Both the position numbers and the translations under genes were made by a program. DNA of 64,000 bases from Gellertiella hungarica (GTDB lineage: Bacteria; Pseudomonadota; Alphaproteobacteria; Rhizobiales; Rhizobiaceae). The notes beneath the pieces were generated by a model that searched no databases, was not told the origin of the DNA, and saw only the letters and a program-made list of their open reading frames with translations. Shown here piece by piece: positions 57,067-64,000 of the stretch (within the stretch, counting starts at the first letter, position 1; every line of letters starts with the position of its first letter). The DNA lies in the NCBI RefSeq assembly GCF_014197145.1, contig NZ_JACIEZ010000011.1, positions 62,001 to 126,000 on the forward strand. Reading direction: 5' to 3'.

Positions 57067-58431
57067 ATGGCGCAACCGGCAGGGACGACTGAGGAGACCT
57101 CGGGCGCAGGAAGCGCCCCGGTATGGACGGCGGGGCGCAGACCGCGGGTCGTCATCATCGGCGGCGGTTTCGGCGGCCTTGCCTGTGCGGATGGTCTTGG
57201 CGGTATCGAGGCGGATGTCCTGATCATCGACCGGCGCAACCACAATCTCTTCCAGCCTCTGCTGTATCAGGTGGCGACGGCGGCGCTGTCGCCTGCCGAT
57301 ATCGCAGAACCGATTCGCAAATCCGTGGGCCGGCATCGCAACATCTCGGTGCTGCTCGCGGAGGCAACGGGCATAGACACGGCGGCAAAGGCAGTCCTCT
57401 TGGAAGATGCAAGCCGCGTGCCCTACGATATCCTGGTGATTGCCACGGGCTCCGATTACAACTACTTCGGTCACGACGAGTGGCGCCAGCTGGCGCCGGG
57501 GCTGAAAACCCTGCGCGAGGCACGGATGATCCGCCAGCGCCTGCTCTCGTCCTTCGAGCGCGCGGAGCGGAGCGACGATCCGCTGGAGCGCCGGGCAGCA
57601 CTGACCACCATCATCATCGGGGGCGGACCCACGGGCGTGGAAATGGCCGGAGCCGTCTCTGAGCTGGGCCGCTACATGATTCGCCGCGATTTCCGCCGCA
57701 TCCATCAGGACGAGATGCGCGTGCTGCTGGTGGAGGCCGGGCCTCGACTGCTTGCAGCCTTTCCCGAGGAACTCTCGCATTATGCGGAGGATTATCTCCG
57801 CAGCATCGGGGTGGAGGTGCTGGTGAGCGAGCGCGTCGTCGCCATCGAGCCGGGTTCGGTGCAGATGGGCGATGCGCATGTGGCCTGCGGCGCGGTGGTG
57901 TGGGGTGCCGGCATCAAGGCCTCTCCCGCGGCTGCCTGGCTCGGCCTCGGCGGCGACCGGATCGGCCGGATCCCCGTCACACCCGCCCTCAACATCGAGA
58001 ACCATCCCGAGATCTTCTGCCTCGGGGATACGGCGCTCGCCATGGGCGAGGACGGTCAGCCACTGCCGGCGCTGGCTCAGGTGGCCAAGCAGCAGGGGCA
58101 ATATGTGGCGTCCGTCATCCGCGACCTCACGCGGGGTCGGGCGCAACCACGCCCGTTCCGCTTCCACAATCGGGGCAATACCGCGGTAATCGGCCGGAAC
58201 GCGGCCGTCTTCGACTTCGGGCGCTTCCGGCTCAAGGGCCGGCCCGCCTGGTTTCTCTGGGCCATCGTGCACGTCTATCTGCTGATCAATTTCGAGAAGC
58301 GGGTGCTGGTCTCGATCCAGTGGATGTTCCGGTATCTCACCCGTCAGCGGGGGGCGCGGATCATCGACGAGAAACCGGAATTCTCGGAAGGGGAGGAAGT
58401 TCCCCTTGCGTCAGCGGCCGTTCGCCGCTGA
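57067..58431 (+). CDS. ndh: Type II NADH dehydrogenase (NDH-2)
   Basis: This 454-residue flavoprotein oxidises NADH and reduces quinone without pumping protons. It has two Rossmann motifs: IIGGGFGGLACA (about 30-41) for FAD and IIIGGGPTGVEMAG (about 180-193) for NADH. It also has the conserved NLFQPLLYQVATAALSP and CLGDTALA. A C-terminal hydrophobic patch (about 395-415, WFLWAIVHVYLL) suits membrane anchoring. A 150-bp gap from nadK suggests its own promoter. Confidence 0.9.
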   Translation: MAQPAGTTEETSGAGSAPVWTAGRRPRVVIIGGGFGGLACADGLGGIEADVLIIDRRNHNLFQPLLYQVATAALSPADIAEPIRKSVGRHRNISVLLAEATGIDTAAKAVLLEDASRVPYDILVIATGSDYNYFGHDEWRQLAPGLKTLREARMIRQRLLSSFERAERSDDPLERRAALTTIIIGGGPTGVEMAGAVSELGRYMIRRDFRRIHQDEMRVLLVEAGPRLLAAFPEELSHYAEDYLRSIGVEVLVSERVVAIEPGSVQMGDAHVACGAVVWGAGIKASPAAAWLGLGGDRIGRIPVTPALNIENHPEIFCLGDTALAMGEDGQPLPALAQVAKQQGQYVASVIRDLTRGRAQPRPFRFHNRGNTAVIGRNAAVFDFGRFRLKGRPAWFLWAIVHVYLLINFEKRVLVSIQWMFRYLTRQRGARIIDEKPEFSEGEEVPLASAAVRR

Positions 58432-58473
58432 TGGCGGCCCCGCCTTTTTTCACGCAGCAGGAAAGGATCGATC

Positions 58474-58692
58474 ATGGGAAGACGCTCGAACGCGATGGTC
58501 TTCGTCGTAGCACTGGTCATTGCAGCCGCAGCCGGACTGTTCTTCTTCTATGTGCAGGATTTCCGTGCGGCCCCGAAGACAAGGGTGGAAGAGCCCTACA
58601 AGCGGACAGCCGACTCTCCGCCCGACGCGGTGGAGGACGAGACAAGCCATCCGGCGCTGAAGGACGGCAAGAACAACGAAGCCCAGCCGTAA
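58474..58692 (+). CDS. Small membrane-anchored hypothetical protein
   Basis: This 72-residue protein begins MGRRSNAMVFVVALVIAAAA. One N-terminal membrane helix (about 8-28) is followed by an acidic, polar tail that should be periplasmic. AAAGGA precedes the ATG. It follows ndh by 42 bp and may be co-transcribed with it. No family recognised. Confidence 0.65.
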   Translation: MGRRSNAMVFVVALVIAAAAGLFFFYVQDFRAAPKTRVEEPYKRTADSPPDAVEDETSHPALKDGKNNEAQP

Positions 58693-58726
58693 GGGCCGGG
58701 CTTCGTCTTCGCCTGTCGATAACGAG

Positions 58727-58750
58727 AAACGCCGGACGTCAGGTCCGGCG
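58727..58750 (-). terminator. Possible hairpin terminator overlapping the stop of the 57-residue gene
   Basis: GCCGGAC and GTCCGGC (7-bp stem) enclose a short loop, with TTTCTCG after it on the minus strand. The stem covers the stop codon of the leftward small gene. The T-tract is short, so this is uncertain. Confidence 0.4.
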
Positions 58751-58912
58751 GTCCTCGCTGCTGTCGGTATACATCTCGCGCACGGCCTCGCTTCTCGCCA
58801 CCCGCTCGCCGGGCGTGAGGCGGCGGTTTCTCAGGACCGCATAGAGTATGACGGCTCCGAGGATGACCGGGCCGATCGCCACGGCAAAAAACCAGAGATA
58901 GTCACTGATCAT
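58739..58912 (-). CDS. Small membrane protein
   Basis: This 57-residue protein begins MISDYLWFFAVAIGPVILGA. It has one membrane helix (about 4-27), and ends with a charged cytoplasmic-type tail (LRNRRLTPGERVARSEAVRE). AGGAG-like bases precede ATG 58912. It resembles small conserved rhizobial membrane proteins of unknown role. Confidence 0.65.
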   Translation of the reverse strand: MISDYLWFFAVAIGPVILGAVILYAVLRNRRLTPGERVARSEAVREMYTDSSEDRRT

Positions 58913-58984
58913 CAGGTGCTCCTTCTGCCGCAAGAGGGCGGGGTGCGCCGGTAGCTTCGCCGGCACGGGCCAGCCTTTGCCCGC

Positions 58985-59164
58985 TCAGCGGGTGGGCCGG
59001 TCGCCGCGGTCGCCTTCTCCGGACTTGACAGGGTGCTTTGCATGCTGTCGGCGGTCGGCAGCCAGAGAACGGCCGACATCGACCGAATCCTTGAACCGGC
59101 CCTTGTCGTCGCGCCGCACATAGCGCTTGTCCGTGCCGGTATCGATGAGTTCGCGCTTGCTCAT
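58985..59164 (-). CDS. Small hydrophilic hypothetical protein
   Basis: This 59-residue, highly charged protein begins MSKRELIDTGTDKRYVRRDD. A GRFKDSVDVGRSLAADRRQH segment follows. Such short basic proteins are common in Rhizobiales and often stress-related, but I know no defined function. ATG 59164 is preferred to an in-frame codon six residues upstream because GAGG lies before it. It follows another small hydrophilic gene. Confidence 0.6.
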   Translation of the reverse strand: MSKRELIDTGTDKRYVRRDDKGRFKDSVDVGRSLAADRRQHAKHPVKSGEGDRGDRPTR

Positions 59165-59171
59165 GGGCTCC

Positions 59172-59375
59172 TCACTGATCATCCCGGGTTTTCATGGCGT
59201 CTCCCAGATCGGTCTTCTTGGGGTCCTGGAGATTTTCGCCGGCGGCGTCCCGGTCTTTTTCCGGATCGTCCTTTGCCTTCAGATACCCACGGGGCGTGTT
59301 CTGCTGCGGTCCTTCCCAGCGCGGCCACTGTTCGGTCGTGCCGGGAGCGCCGCCTGGACGCGGAGTGTTGCTCAT
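59172..59375 (-). CDS. Small hydrophilic, disordered hypothetical protein
   Basis: This 67-residue protein begins MSNTPRPGGAPGTTEQWPRW. It is rich in Pro, Gly, Asp and Lys with no hydrophobic core, so it is probably disordered. It is 7 bp ahead of the 59-residue gene and likely co-transcribed with it. The 257-bp gap on its right (59376-59632) shows no other gene and probably holds divergent promoters for this pair and the c-di-GMP gene. Confidence 0.55.
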   Translation of the reverse strand: MSNTPRPGGAPGTTEQWPRWEGPQQNTPRGYLKAKDDPEKDRDAAGENLQDPKKTDLGDAMKTRDDQ

Positions 59376-59632
59376 CTCAGTCTCCTTCATGCTGGTTCAT
59401 GGGCTGAACGGCTTGGGAGCGCCGAGGGTTCCATCTGCAGCTTTCTGGTGCGCCTGAAAGATATATCTATCGGAAATTTAGGGATTACCGAGGAGCTAAC
59501 GATGAAAGGCGAAAAAGGTGGTTGATAAGCGCCAGGATTGCCGATCTTCAAGGCAAGCGCTGCGTGAGTCAGTTTTTATTAAAAGCTATACTGAACAATC
59601 AGGGGGAATTGGCTCAAAAAGGCAGCGAAAGC

Positions 59633-62257
59633 ATGCAGGGACGGTTGAAATCCTTTGTGGTGGCACGCTTCGCCCGGGCGCGGATATCCTATTATCTGCC
59701 GGCGCTGCTGTTCTGCCTGGCCGTGGGGACCGGTCTCTACCTGATGGATGGAGACCGGCAACGGCAATATATCGCTGCCGAACGGCTGGAGACCAGCAAG
59801 CGGCTTGCCGATATCTCCGCCCGGCTGGATGCCCGCATCAACGCCAACGTCAACCTGGTGCAGGGGCTGGTGACGATGATGGGCGTGCGGCCGGTGGAAA
59901 CGCAGGCCGAGTTCACAACCCTCGCGGCGAGCCTCCTGTCCCGCCCCTCGGAGATCAAGGTGCTGGCCGGCGCGCCGGGCATGGTCGTCAGCATGATCTT
60001 TCCCTACGAGATGAACCGAAGGGCGCTCGGCCTGGATTACAGGAAGAACGACGAGCAGCGGCCGGGCGTGTTGCGGGCGCGCGATACGCGGCAGATGGTG
60101 CTGACCGGGCCGATCCACCTGGTGCAGGGCGGCACTGGCCTGATTGCGCGCTATCCGGTTTTCCGGCAGGACGACGGCAGCTTCTGGGGCATCGTCTCCG
60201 CCATCATCGATCTGGACAAGCTTTACCGGGACAGCGGCTTCGGGCTTGCCAGCGGTCTCGACGTGGCGATCTACAAGGACAATCCCCAGAAGGAGAAGGC
60301 CGTCTTCTACGGGGATCCGGCCGTTCTCGAGCGCAGCCCGGTGGAGCTGTCGCTGAAGGTCGGCATCGATCGCTGGCATCTGGCAGCAACGCCTGCCGAG
60401 GGCTGGGGCGACTATGCAACGGAACTCAAGCGCTTCCGCGCCTATACCGTCCTGATCGCGATCGCCATCATCATCCCGCTTGCCTGGGCGGCGCTTCTCG
60501 CCAAGCAGCGGCAGGCGAACATGCGGGTTCTGCGCGAAAGCGAGGAGCAGCTGGAAACCCTGTCGCAGCGGCTCGGCCTGGCGCTCAAGGCGTCGGAAAT
60601 CGGTGTGTGGGAATACATGCCGGCCACCGACACGCTGATCTGGGACCAGCGCATGCGGGAGCTCTATGGCGTCGATCCGTCCAAGCCCATCTGCGAATAT
60701 GACGACTGGCGCAGTGCTCTTCATCCGGATGATCTGGCGGATGCGGAAGCCACCTTCGCGCGCTGTCTCGAAAAGGAAGCCCCGTACAACACCGATTTCC
60801 GCGTGATCGATGCGAACGGCGCCATTCGTTACATCAGGGCGCATGGCGGCGTGTTCCGCAACTCGAACGGCGTGGTGCGCATGATCGGGGCGAACTGGGA
60901 CATCACGCGCGACGTGATGATGCAGTCCGCGCTACGCGATGCACGCGACCAGCTGGAGCACCAGTCGCTGCACGACGCCCTGACGGGATTGCCGAACCGA
61001 CGCTTCCTCGAACGCCTTCTCAAGACGGAGGAGGGCGAGGAAGAAGGGCTTGGCCTCATTCATGCCGACCTCGACCGTTTCAAGGAGGTGAACGATACCT
61101 TCGGTCACCGGGCCGGAGATGCGGTGCTGAAGGCGGCTGCGGACCGTATCCGCTCGCTGGTCGGGCCCGGAGAATTCGCCTCGCGGATCGGCGGCGACGA
61201 GTTCGTGATCGTCACCCGCGGCGCCTCGGCCGAGGAGCGCTCCCGGAGCCTTGCCGACGCACTTGTCGGGGCGATGAGCGAGCCCATCGATTTCGAAGGC
61301 CACTTCTGCCGCATCGGATGCAGCGCCGGCGTCGCGGTGCAGACCTTCCGGCACGAGAATCCGCTCCAGCTTCTCGGCAATGCGGATATCGCGCTGTACG
61401 AGGCGAAGAAGCGGGGCCGCAACCGGTTCGAGTTCTTCTCCGACGGATTGCGCCTGGCCGCCGTGCAGGCGAAGAAGACGGCCGACGAGCTGATCGTCGC
61501 GCTGGAGCAGGACGAATTCGTGCCTTACTTCCAGCCGCAGTTCGATGCGGTCACGCTCGATATCGTCGGCGCCGAAGCCCTTGCCCGCTGGAACCACGAG
61601 ACGCGCGGTCTCCTTACCCCGGACCGCTTCCTCTCGGTGGCGGAGGCGACCAACCGCGTGGCCGACATCGACGCCGTCATCTTCGAGAAGGCGCTCTTCC
61701 ATCTGGCGCGCTGGCAGGCCAACGGCTTCCAGATCCCGTCGGTTTCGGTGAACATTTCCGCCCAGCGCCTCGGCGACGACCGCCTGTTCGACTCGCTGAA
61801 CCGCATCGCCTTCAAGCCCGGTTCGGTATCCTTCGAGCTGCTGGAGACCATCTATCTCGACGATCCCGATGTTTCCCTCGTCGCGGCGGTTCGTCGCCTG
61901 AAGGCGGCGGGCATCGACATCGAGATCGACGATTTCGGGTCCGGCCATGCGAGCATCGTCAGCCTTCTGGAGCTGGCACCCAAGCGGCTGAAGATCGACC
62001 GCAAGCTGGTAGCGCCCATCCGCGACTCGCTCTCGCGTCGGCAGATGGTGGCTTCGATCATCGAGATCGGCCGCTCGCAGGGCATCGAGATCGTGGCCGA
62101 AGGCGTCGAAACCATGGAACATGCGGCCATCCTGCGCGATCTCGGCTGCCATGCGCTTCAGGGCTATGCCTTTGCCAAGCCGATGCCGGCCAACGCGATG
62201 ATGGCCTTCATGCGGGACTGGCAGGAGCGCAAGCGGGTCCTCCTGGCTGCGGGCTGA
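59633..62257 (+). CDS. CHASE-PAS-GGDEF-EAL c-di-GMP signalling protein
   Basis: This 874-residue membrane sensor may make or break c-di-GMP. Two membrane helices (about 18-37 and 268-290) flank a periplasmic CHASE domain (about 60-210, with MIFPYEMNRRALGLDY). A PAS domain follows (about 310-410). The GGDEF motif is RIGGDEFV near residue 520, intact. The EAL domain has AEALARWNH near residue 646 and DDFGSGHAS near 765. Both output domains look catalytically intact. The frame is open from 59522 at a TTG, but ATG 59633 suits the first membrane helix better. Confidence 0.88.
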   Translation: MQGRLKSFVVARFARARISYYLPALLFCLAVGTGLYLMDGDRQRQYIAAERLETSKRLADISARLDARINANVNLVQGLVTMMGVRPVETQAEFTTLAASLLSRPSEIKVLAGAPGMVVSMIFPYEMNRRALGLDYRKNDEQRPGVLRARDTRQMVLTGPIHLVQGGTGLIARYPVFRQDDGSFWGIVSAIIDLDKLYRDSGFGLASGLDVAIYKDNPQKEKAVFYGDPAVLERSPVELSLKVGIDRWHLAATPAEGWGDYATELKRFRAYTVLIAIAIIIPLAWAALLAKQRQANMRVLRESEEQLETLSQRLGLALKASEIGVWEYMPATDTLIWDQRMRELYGVDPSKPICEYDDWRSALHPDDLADAEATFARCLEKEAPYNTDFRVIDANGAIRYIRAHGGVFRNSNGVVRMIGANWDITRDVMMQSALRDARDQLEHQSLHDALTGLPNRRFLERLLKTEEGEEEGLGLIHADLDRFKEVNDTFGHRAGDAVLKAAADRIRSLVGPGEFASRIGGDEFVIVTRGASAEERSRSLADALVGAMSEPIDFEGHFCRIGCSAGVAVQTFRHENPLQLLGNADIALYEAKKRGRNRFEFFSDGLRLAAVQAKKTADELIVALEQDEFVPYFQPQFDAVTLDIVGAEALARWNHETRGLLTPDRFLSVAEATNRVADIDAVIFEKALFHLARWQANGFQIPSVSVNISAQRLGDDRLFDSLNRIAFKPGSVSFELLETIYLDDPDVSLVAAVRRLKAAGIDIEIDDFGSGHASIVSLLELAPKRLKIDRKLVAPIRDSLSRRQMVASIIEIGRSQGIEIVAEGVETMEHAAILRDLGCHALQGYAFAKPMPANAMMAFMRDWQERKRVLLAAG

Positions 62258-62280
62258 GACAGTCCCGGATCCGTCTGCGC

Positions 62281-63090
62281 CTATTTCAGGACAATGCCCT
62301 GGCCGATCAGCGTGTTGCGCATGCGATCGATGAGGTCGCGCCGGGCCTCGGTCCAGACCGCGGTCTTTGCCCAGTACGCGACCTTGAGCGTGGTCTTGTC
62401 GGCGGCGAGATCGTCGGAAAACACGCGGGGCGCCGGGCTCTTCTCCACGCGCTCGTCGCGCTCGACCACCCCGAGCAGCAGCCGCTTCACGAGATCGAGG
62501 TCCGTATCGTTGGCAACGGCAATCGTGAGCTCCTGCAGGCGCTGGGGACGACGGCTGTGATTGGTGATCGGCACATTCCACAGGATGGAATTCGGGGCAA
62601 GCAGATAGAGCCCCTCCGCGGTCTTCAGCTCCGTGGCAAACAGGCCCACTTCCATCACCGTGCCATTGACGGCGGGCGTGACGATGTATTCGCCGACGCG
62701 CAGCGGGCGCAGCACCAGCAGCATGATGCCCGCGGCGATGTTCTGGAGCGTTCCCTGAAGCGCAAGACCGATGGCGAGGCCCGCGGCACCGAGGGCAGCG
62801 ACGATCGAGGTCGTCTGGACGCCGAACTGGCCCAGCACCGTCACGAAGACCAGCGTCATGATTCCATAGCGCAGCACATTCGCGAAGAATTGCGCCAGGG
62901 TCAGGTCGACACCGTCGAAGCGCGAGACCGCCTCGTAGAGCCAGCGGCTGAGGAGGCGGGCCAGCATCCAGCCGACGATCAGCAGGATGATCGCGCCGAT
63001 CACCGACAGCGAGTAATGGACCGCAAGCGCTGTCAGCTGGTTGAGCGCTGTGCGGGTGGCGGCAATGAAGTTGGAGCTCTCGAAATCCAT
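62281..63090 (-). CDS. MscS-family mechanosensitive channel
   Basis: This 269-residue inner-membrane channel relieves osmotic downshock. It has three membrane helices in the first 125 residues. The third carries the Gly/Ala-rich packing pattern ALGAAGLAIGLALQGTLQNI, followed by the cytoplasmic beta domain with GEYIVTPAVNGTV and a mixed C-terminus. Length matches small MscS. It converges on the c-di-GMP gene with a 23-bp gap. Confidence 0.92.
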   Translation of the reverse strand: MDFESSNFIAATRTALNQLTALAVHYSLSVIGAIILLIVGWMLARLLSRWLYEAVSRFDGVDLTLAQFFANVLRYGIMTLVFVTVLGQFGVQTTSIVAALGAAGLAIGLALQGTLQNIAAGIMLLVLRPLRVGEYIVTPAVNGTVMEVGLFATELKTAEGLYLLAPNSILWNVPITNHSRRPQRLQELTIAVANDTDLDLVKRLLLGVVERDERVEKSPAPRVFSDDLAADKTTLKVAYWAKTAVWTEARRDLIDRMRNTLIGQGIVLK

Positions 63091-63229
63091 CGGATCCTTT
63101 CACCTCGGCTCGCGTGGAAAGGCGGCACCCGAAAGCACCGGCAGAGGTGAAGGAATGAGCGAGGCGCTGAAAGGTTCCCGGCGAAGCGGGCCTTGATGCA
63201 GGCGGCATGGCCACCCGCGCGGCCTGCGG

Positions 63230-64000
63230 TCAGGTCTTGTCGGGTGTGGGGTCGTCCTGTCGCGCAGCAGGCGAGGAGAGGGCAAAGAGACCGCCCGCGA
63301 GGATGAGCAAGGCGCCGTAGAAGGTGGCGCTGTCAGGCACCTCGTTGAAGAACAGGTAGCCCCAGAGCGGTGCCCAGAGAAGGCCCGTATATTCGAAGGA
63401 GGCGACCACGCTCGCCTTGGCGATGCGGTAGGCCTGGGTCAGCAGCACGATGCCGAAGGCGGCGATGACGCCGCAGGATGCGATCAGCAGGAAATCCCGT
63501 GCCGTCGGCATGGTCCAGGGGCGGACCAGGAAGTTGAGGGATGGGTGGCTTGCGCTTTCGATGCCGGTAAGGTTGAGGACGAAGGCCAGCACGAGGGCGC
63601 CGGCGAGATAGACCCCGTTCTGGTAGAAGGCCATCACCGAAGCCTTTTCGTCTCCGCCCAGCTTGCGCGCCATCAGCATCGAAAGGGCGTAGGTGGCTGC
63701 CGAAAAGAGCGAAAGGAACGCGGCCGGCTCGAACAGGCCGGCTCCCGGCCTCAGCATGACCATGACCCCCGCGAAACCCACGCCGACGGCGGTGATGCGC
63801 CGCCAGCCGATGGTTTCGCCGAGAAGAGGGGCGGCCATTGCCAGCATGAAGAGCGGCACGGTGAAGTAGAGCGCAACCGCATCCGCGAGCTTCAGGGCCG
63901 GAAAGGCCATGTAATAGGTCGTGTAGGCCAGCAGCATCACTGCCGATCGGCTGACGAGCGGCCTGAAATTCCGGGAAAGAAGCGCGCGCGGTCCTGCCTC
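63230..64000 (-). CDS. DMT-superfamily (EamA) transporter, 5' end beyond the window
   Basis: The reading frame runs past the right edge; 256 residues are visible. They hold about eight hydrophobic helices and the second EamA repeat, including ATYALSMLMARKLGG and VVASFEYTGLLWAPLWGYLF. An in-frame ATG at 63940 exists, but coding continues upstream of it (EAGPRALLSRNFRP), so the true start lies outside. Such transporters export metabolites or drugs; the substrate is unknown. Confidence 0.88.
   Translation of the reverse strand, partial: EAGPRALLSRNFRPLVSRSAVMLLAYTTYYMAFPALKLADAVALYFTVPLFMLAMAAPLLGETIGWRRITAVGVGFAGVMVMLRPGAGLFEPAAFLSLFSAATYALSMLMARKLGGDEKASVMAFYQNGVYLAGALVLAFVLNLTGIESASHPSLNFLVRPWTMPTARDFLLIASCGVIAAFGIVLLTQAYRIAKASVVASFEYTGLLWAPLWGYLFFNEVPDSATFYGALLILAGGLFALSSPAARQDDPTPDKT

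Noticed and set aside
59031-59042. GTGCTTTG in the chromosome as another late motif copy
   Set aside because: It has only the 8-base core on the plus strand, inside a chromosomal gene, and about two such 8-mers are expected by chance.
60932-63214. 760-codon minus-strand frame across the c-di-GMP gene and mscS
   Set aside because: Covers two well-supported genes in the wrong frame or strand, and its product has shadow composition.

Overview
The window looks like a GC-rich alphaproteobacterial chromosome, most likely Rhizobiaceae. This rests on the accC-accB-aroQ-dsbA block, a rhizobial-type RNase E with a long acidic insert, prfB with a programmed frameshift, and phage homologs of the alphaproteobacterial regulators GcrA and GapR. 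Families were recognised by reading motifs; no database search was run.

Chromosome, left (1-12411): on the minus strand a DsbA-family oxidoreductase, aroQ, accB and accC (cut by the left edge), and rne with a clear terminator. On the plus strand amiC, mrcA (PBP1A), prfB and a small secreted protein. Chromosome, right (55898-64000): tRNA-Thr(TGT), nadK, a type II NADH dehydrogenase, four small proteins, a CHASE-PAS-GGDEF-EAL c-di-GMP protein, an MscS channel and a DMT-family transporter cut by the right edge.

Prophage (12412-55943): a complete-looking podovirus-type temperate phage sits in tRNA-Thr, bounded by 46-bp direct repeats. Excision at the repeats would release 43,486 bp. Late genes run leftward from 37.9 kb to 12.5 kb: TerS-like protein, TerL, portal, scaffold, capsid, cement, tail tube, ejection proteins, tailspike and lysis genes. 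A control region at 38.04-38.30 kb separates them from a short rightward operon (DUF4942 and others). A leftward early operon (46.3 to 41.4 kb) starts with a Cro-like gene. It carries GapR-like, DUF1064 nuclease-like, GcrA-like and DNA methyltransferase genes, then replication-type genes. The S24 repressor at 46.4-47.1 kb faces right. A rightward operon from 47.8 kb carries small membrane proteins, phage accessory genes, a RecE-like nuclease, an HNH-AP2 protein, a Sak4-like ATPase, a putative excisionase and the integrase.

Most notable: (1) the coupled GapR/DUF1064/GcrA/methyltransferase cassette, which could act on host cell-cycle transcription and nucleoid structure; (2) an AT-rich island with a Wzy-like membrane protein and a divergent 57-residue membrane protein, resembling seroconversion genes; (3) a 10-base motif, CTGTGCTTTG, five times exactly and once with one mismatch, always on the late strand ahead of late module starts; (4) a 17-bp operator family covering the -10 of the cro promoter and of a second promoter at 47.8 kb.
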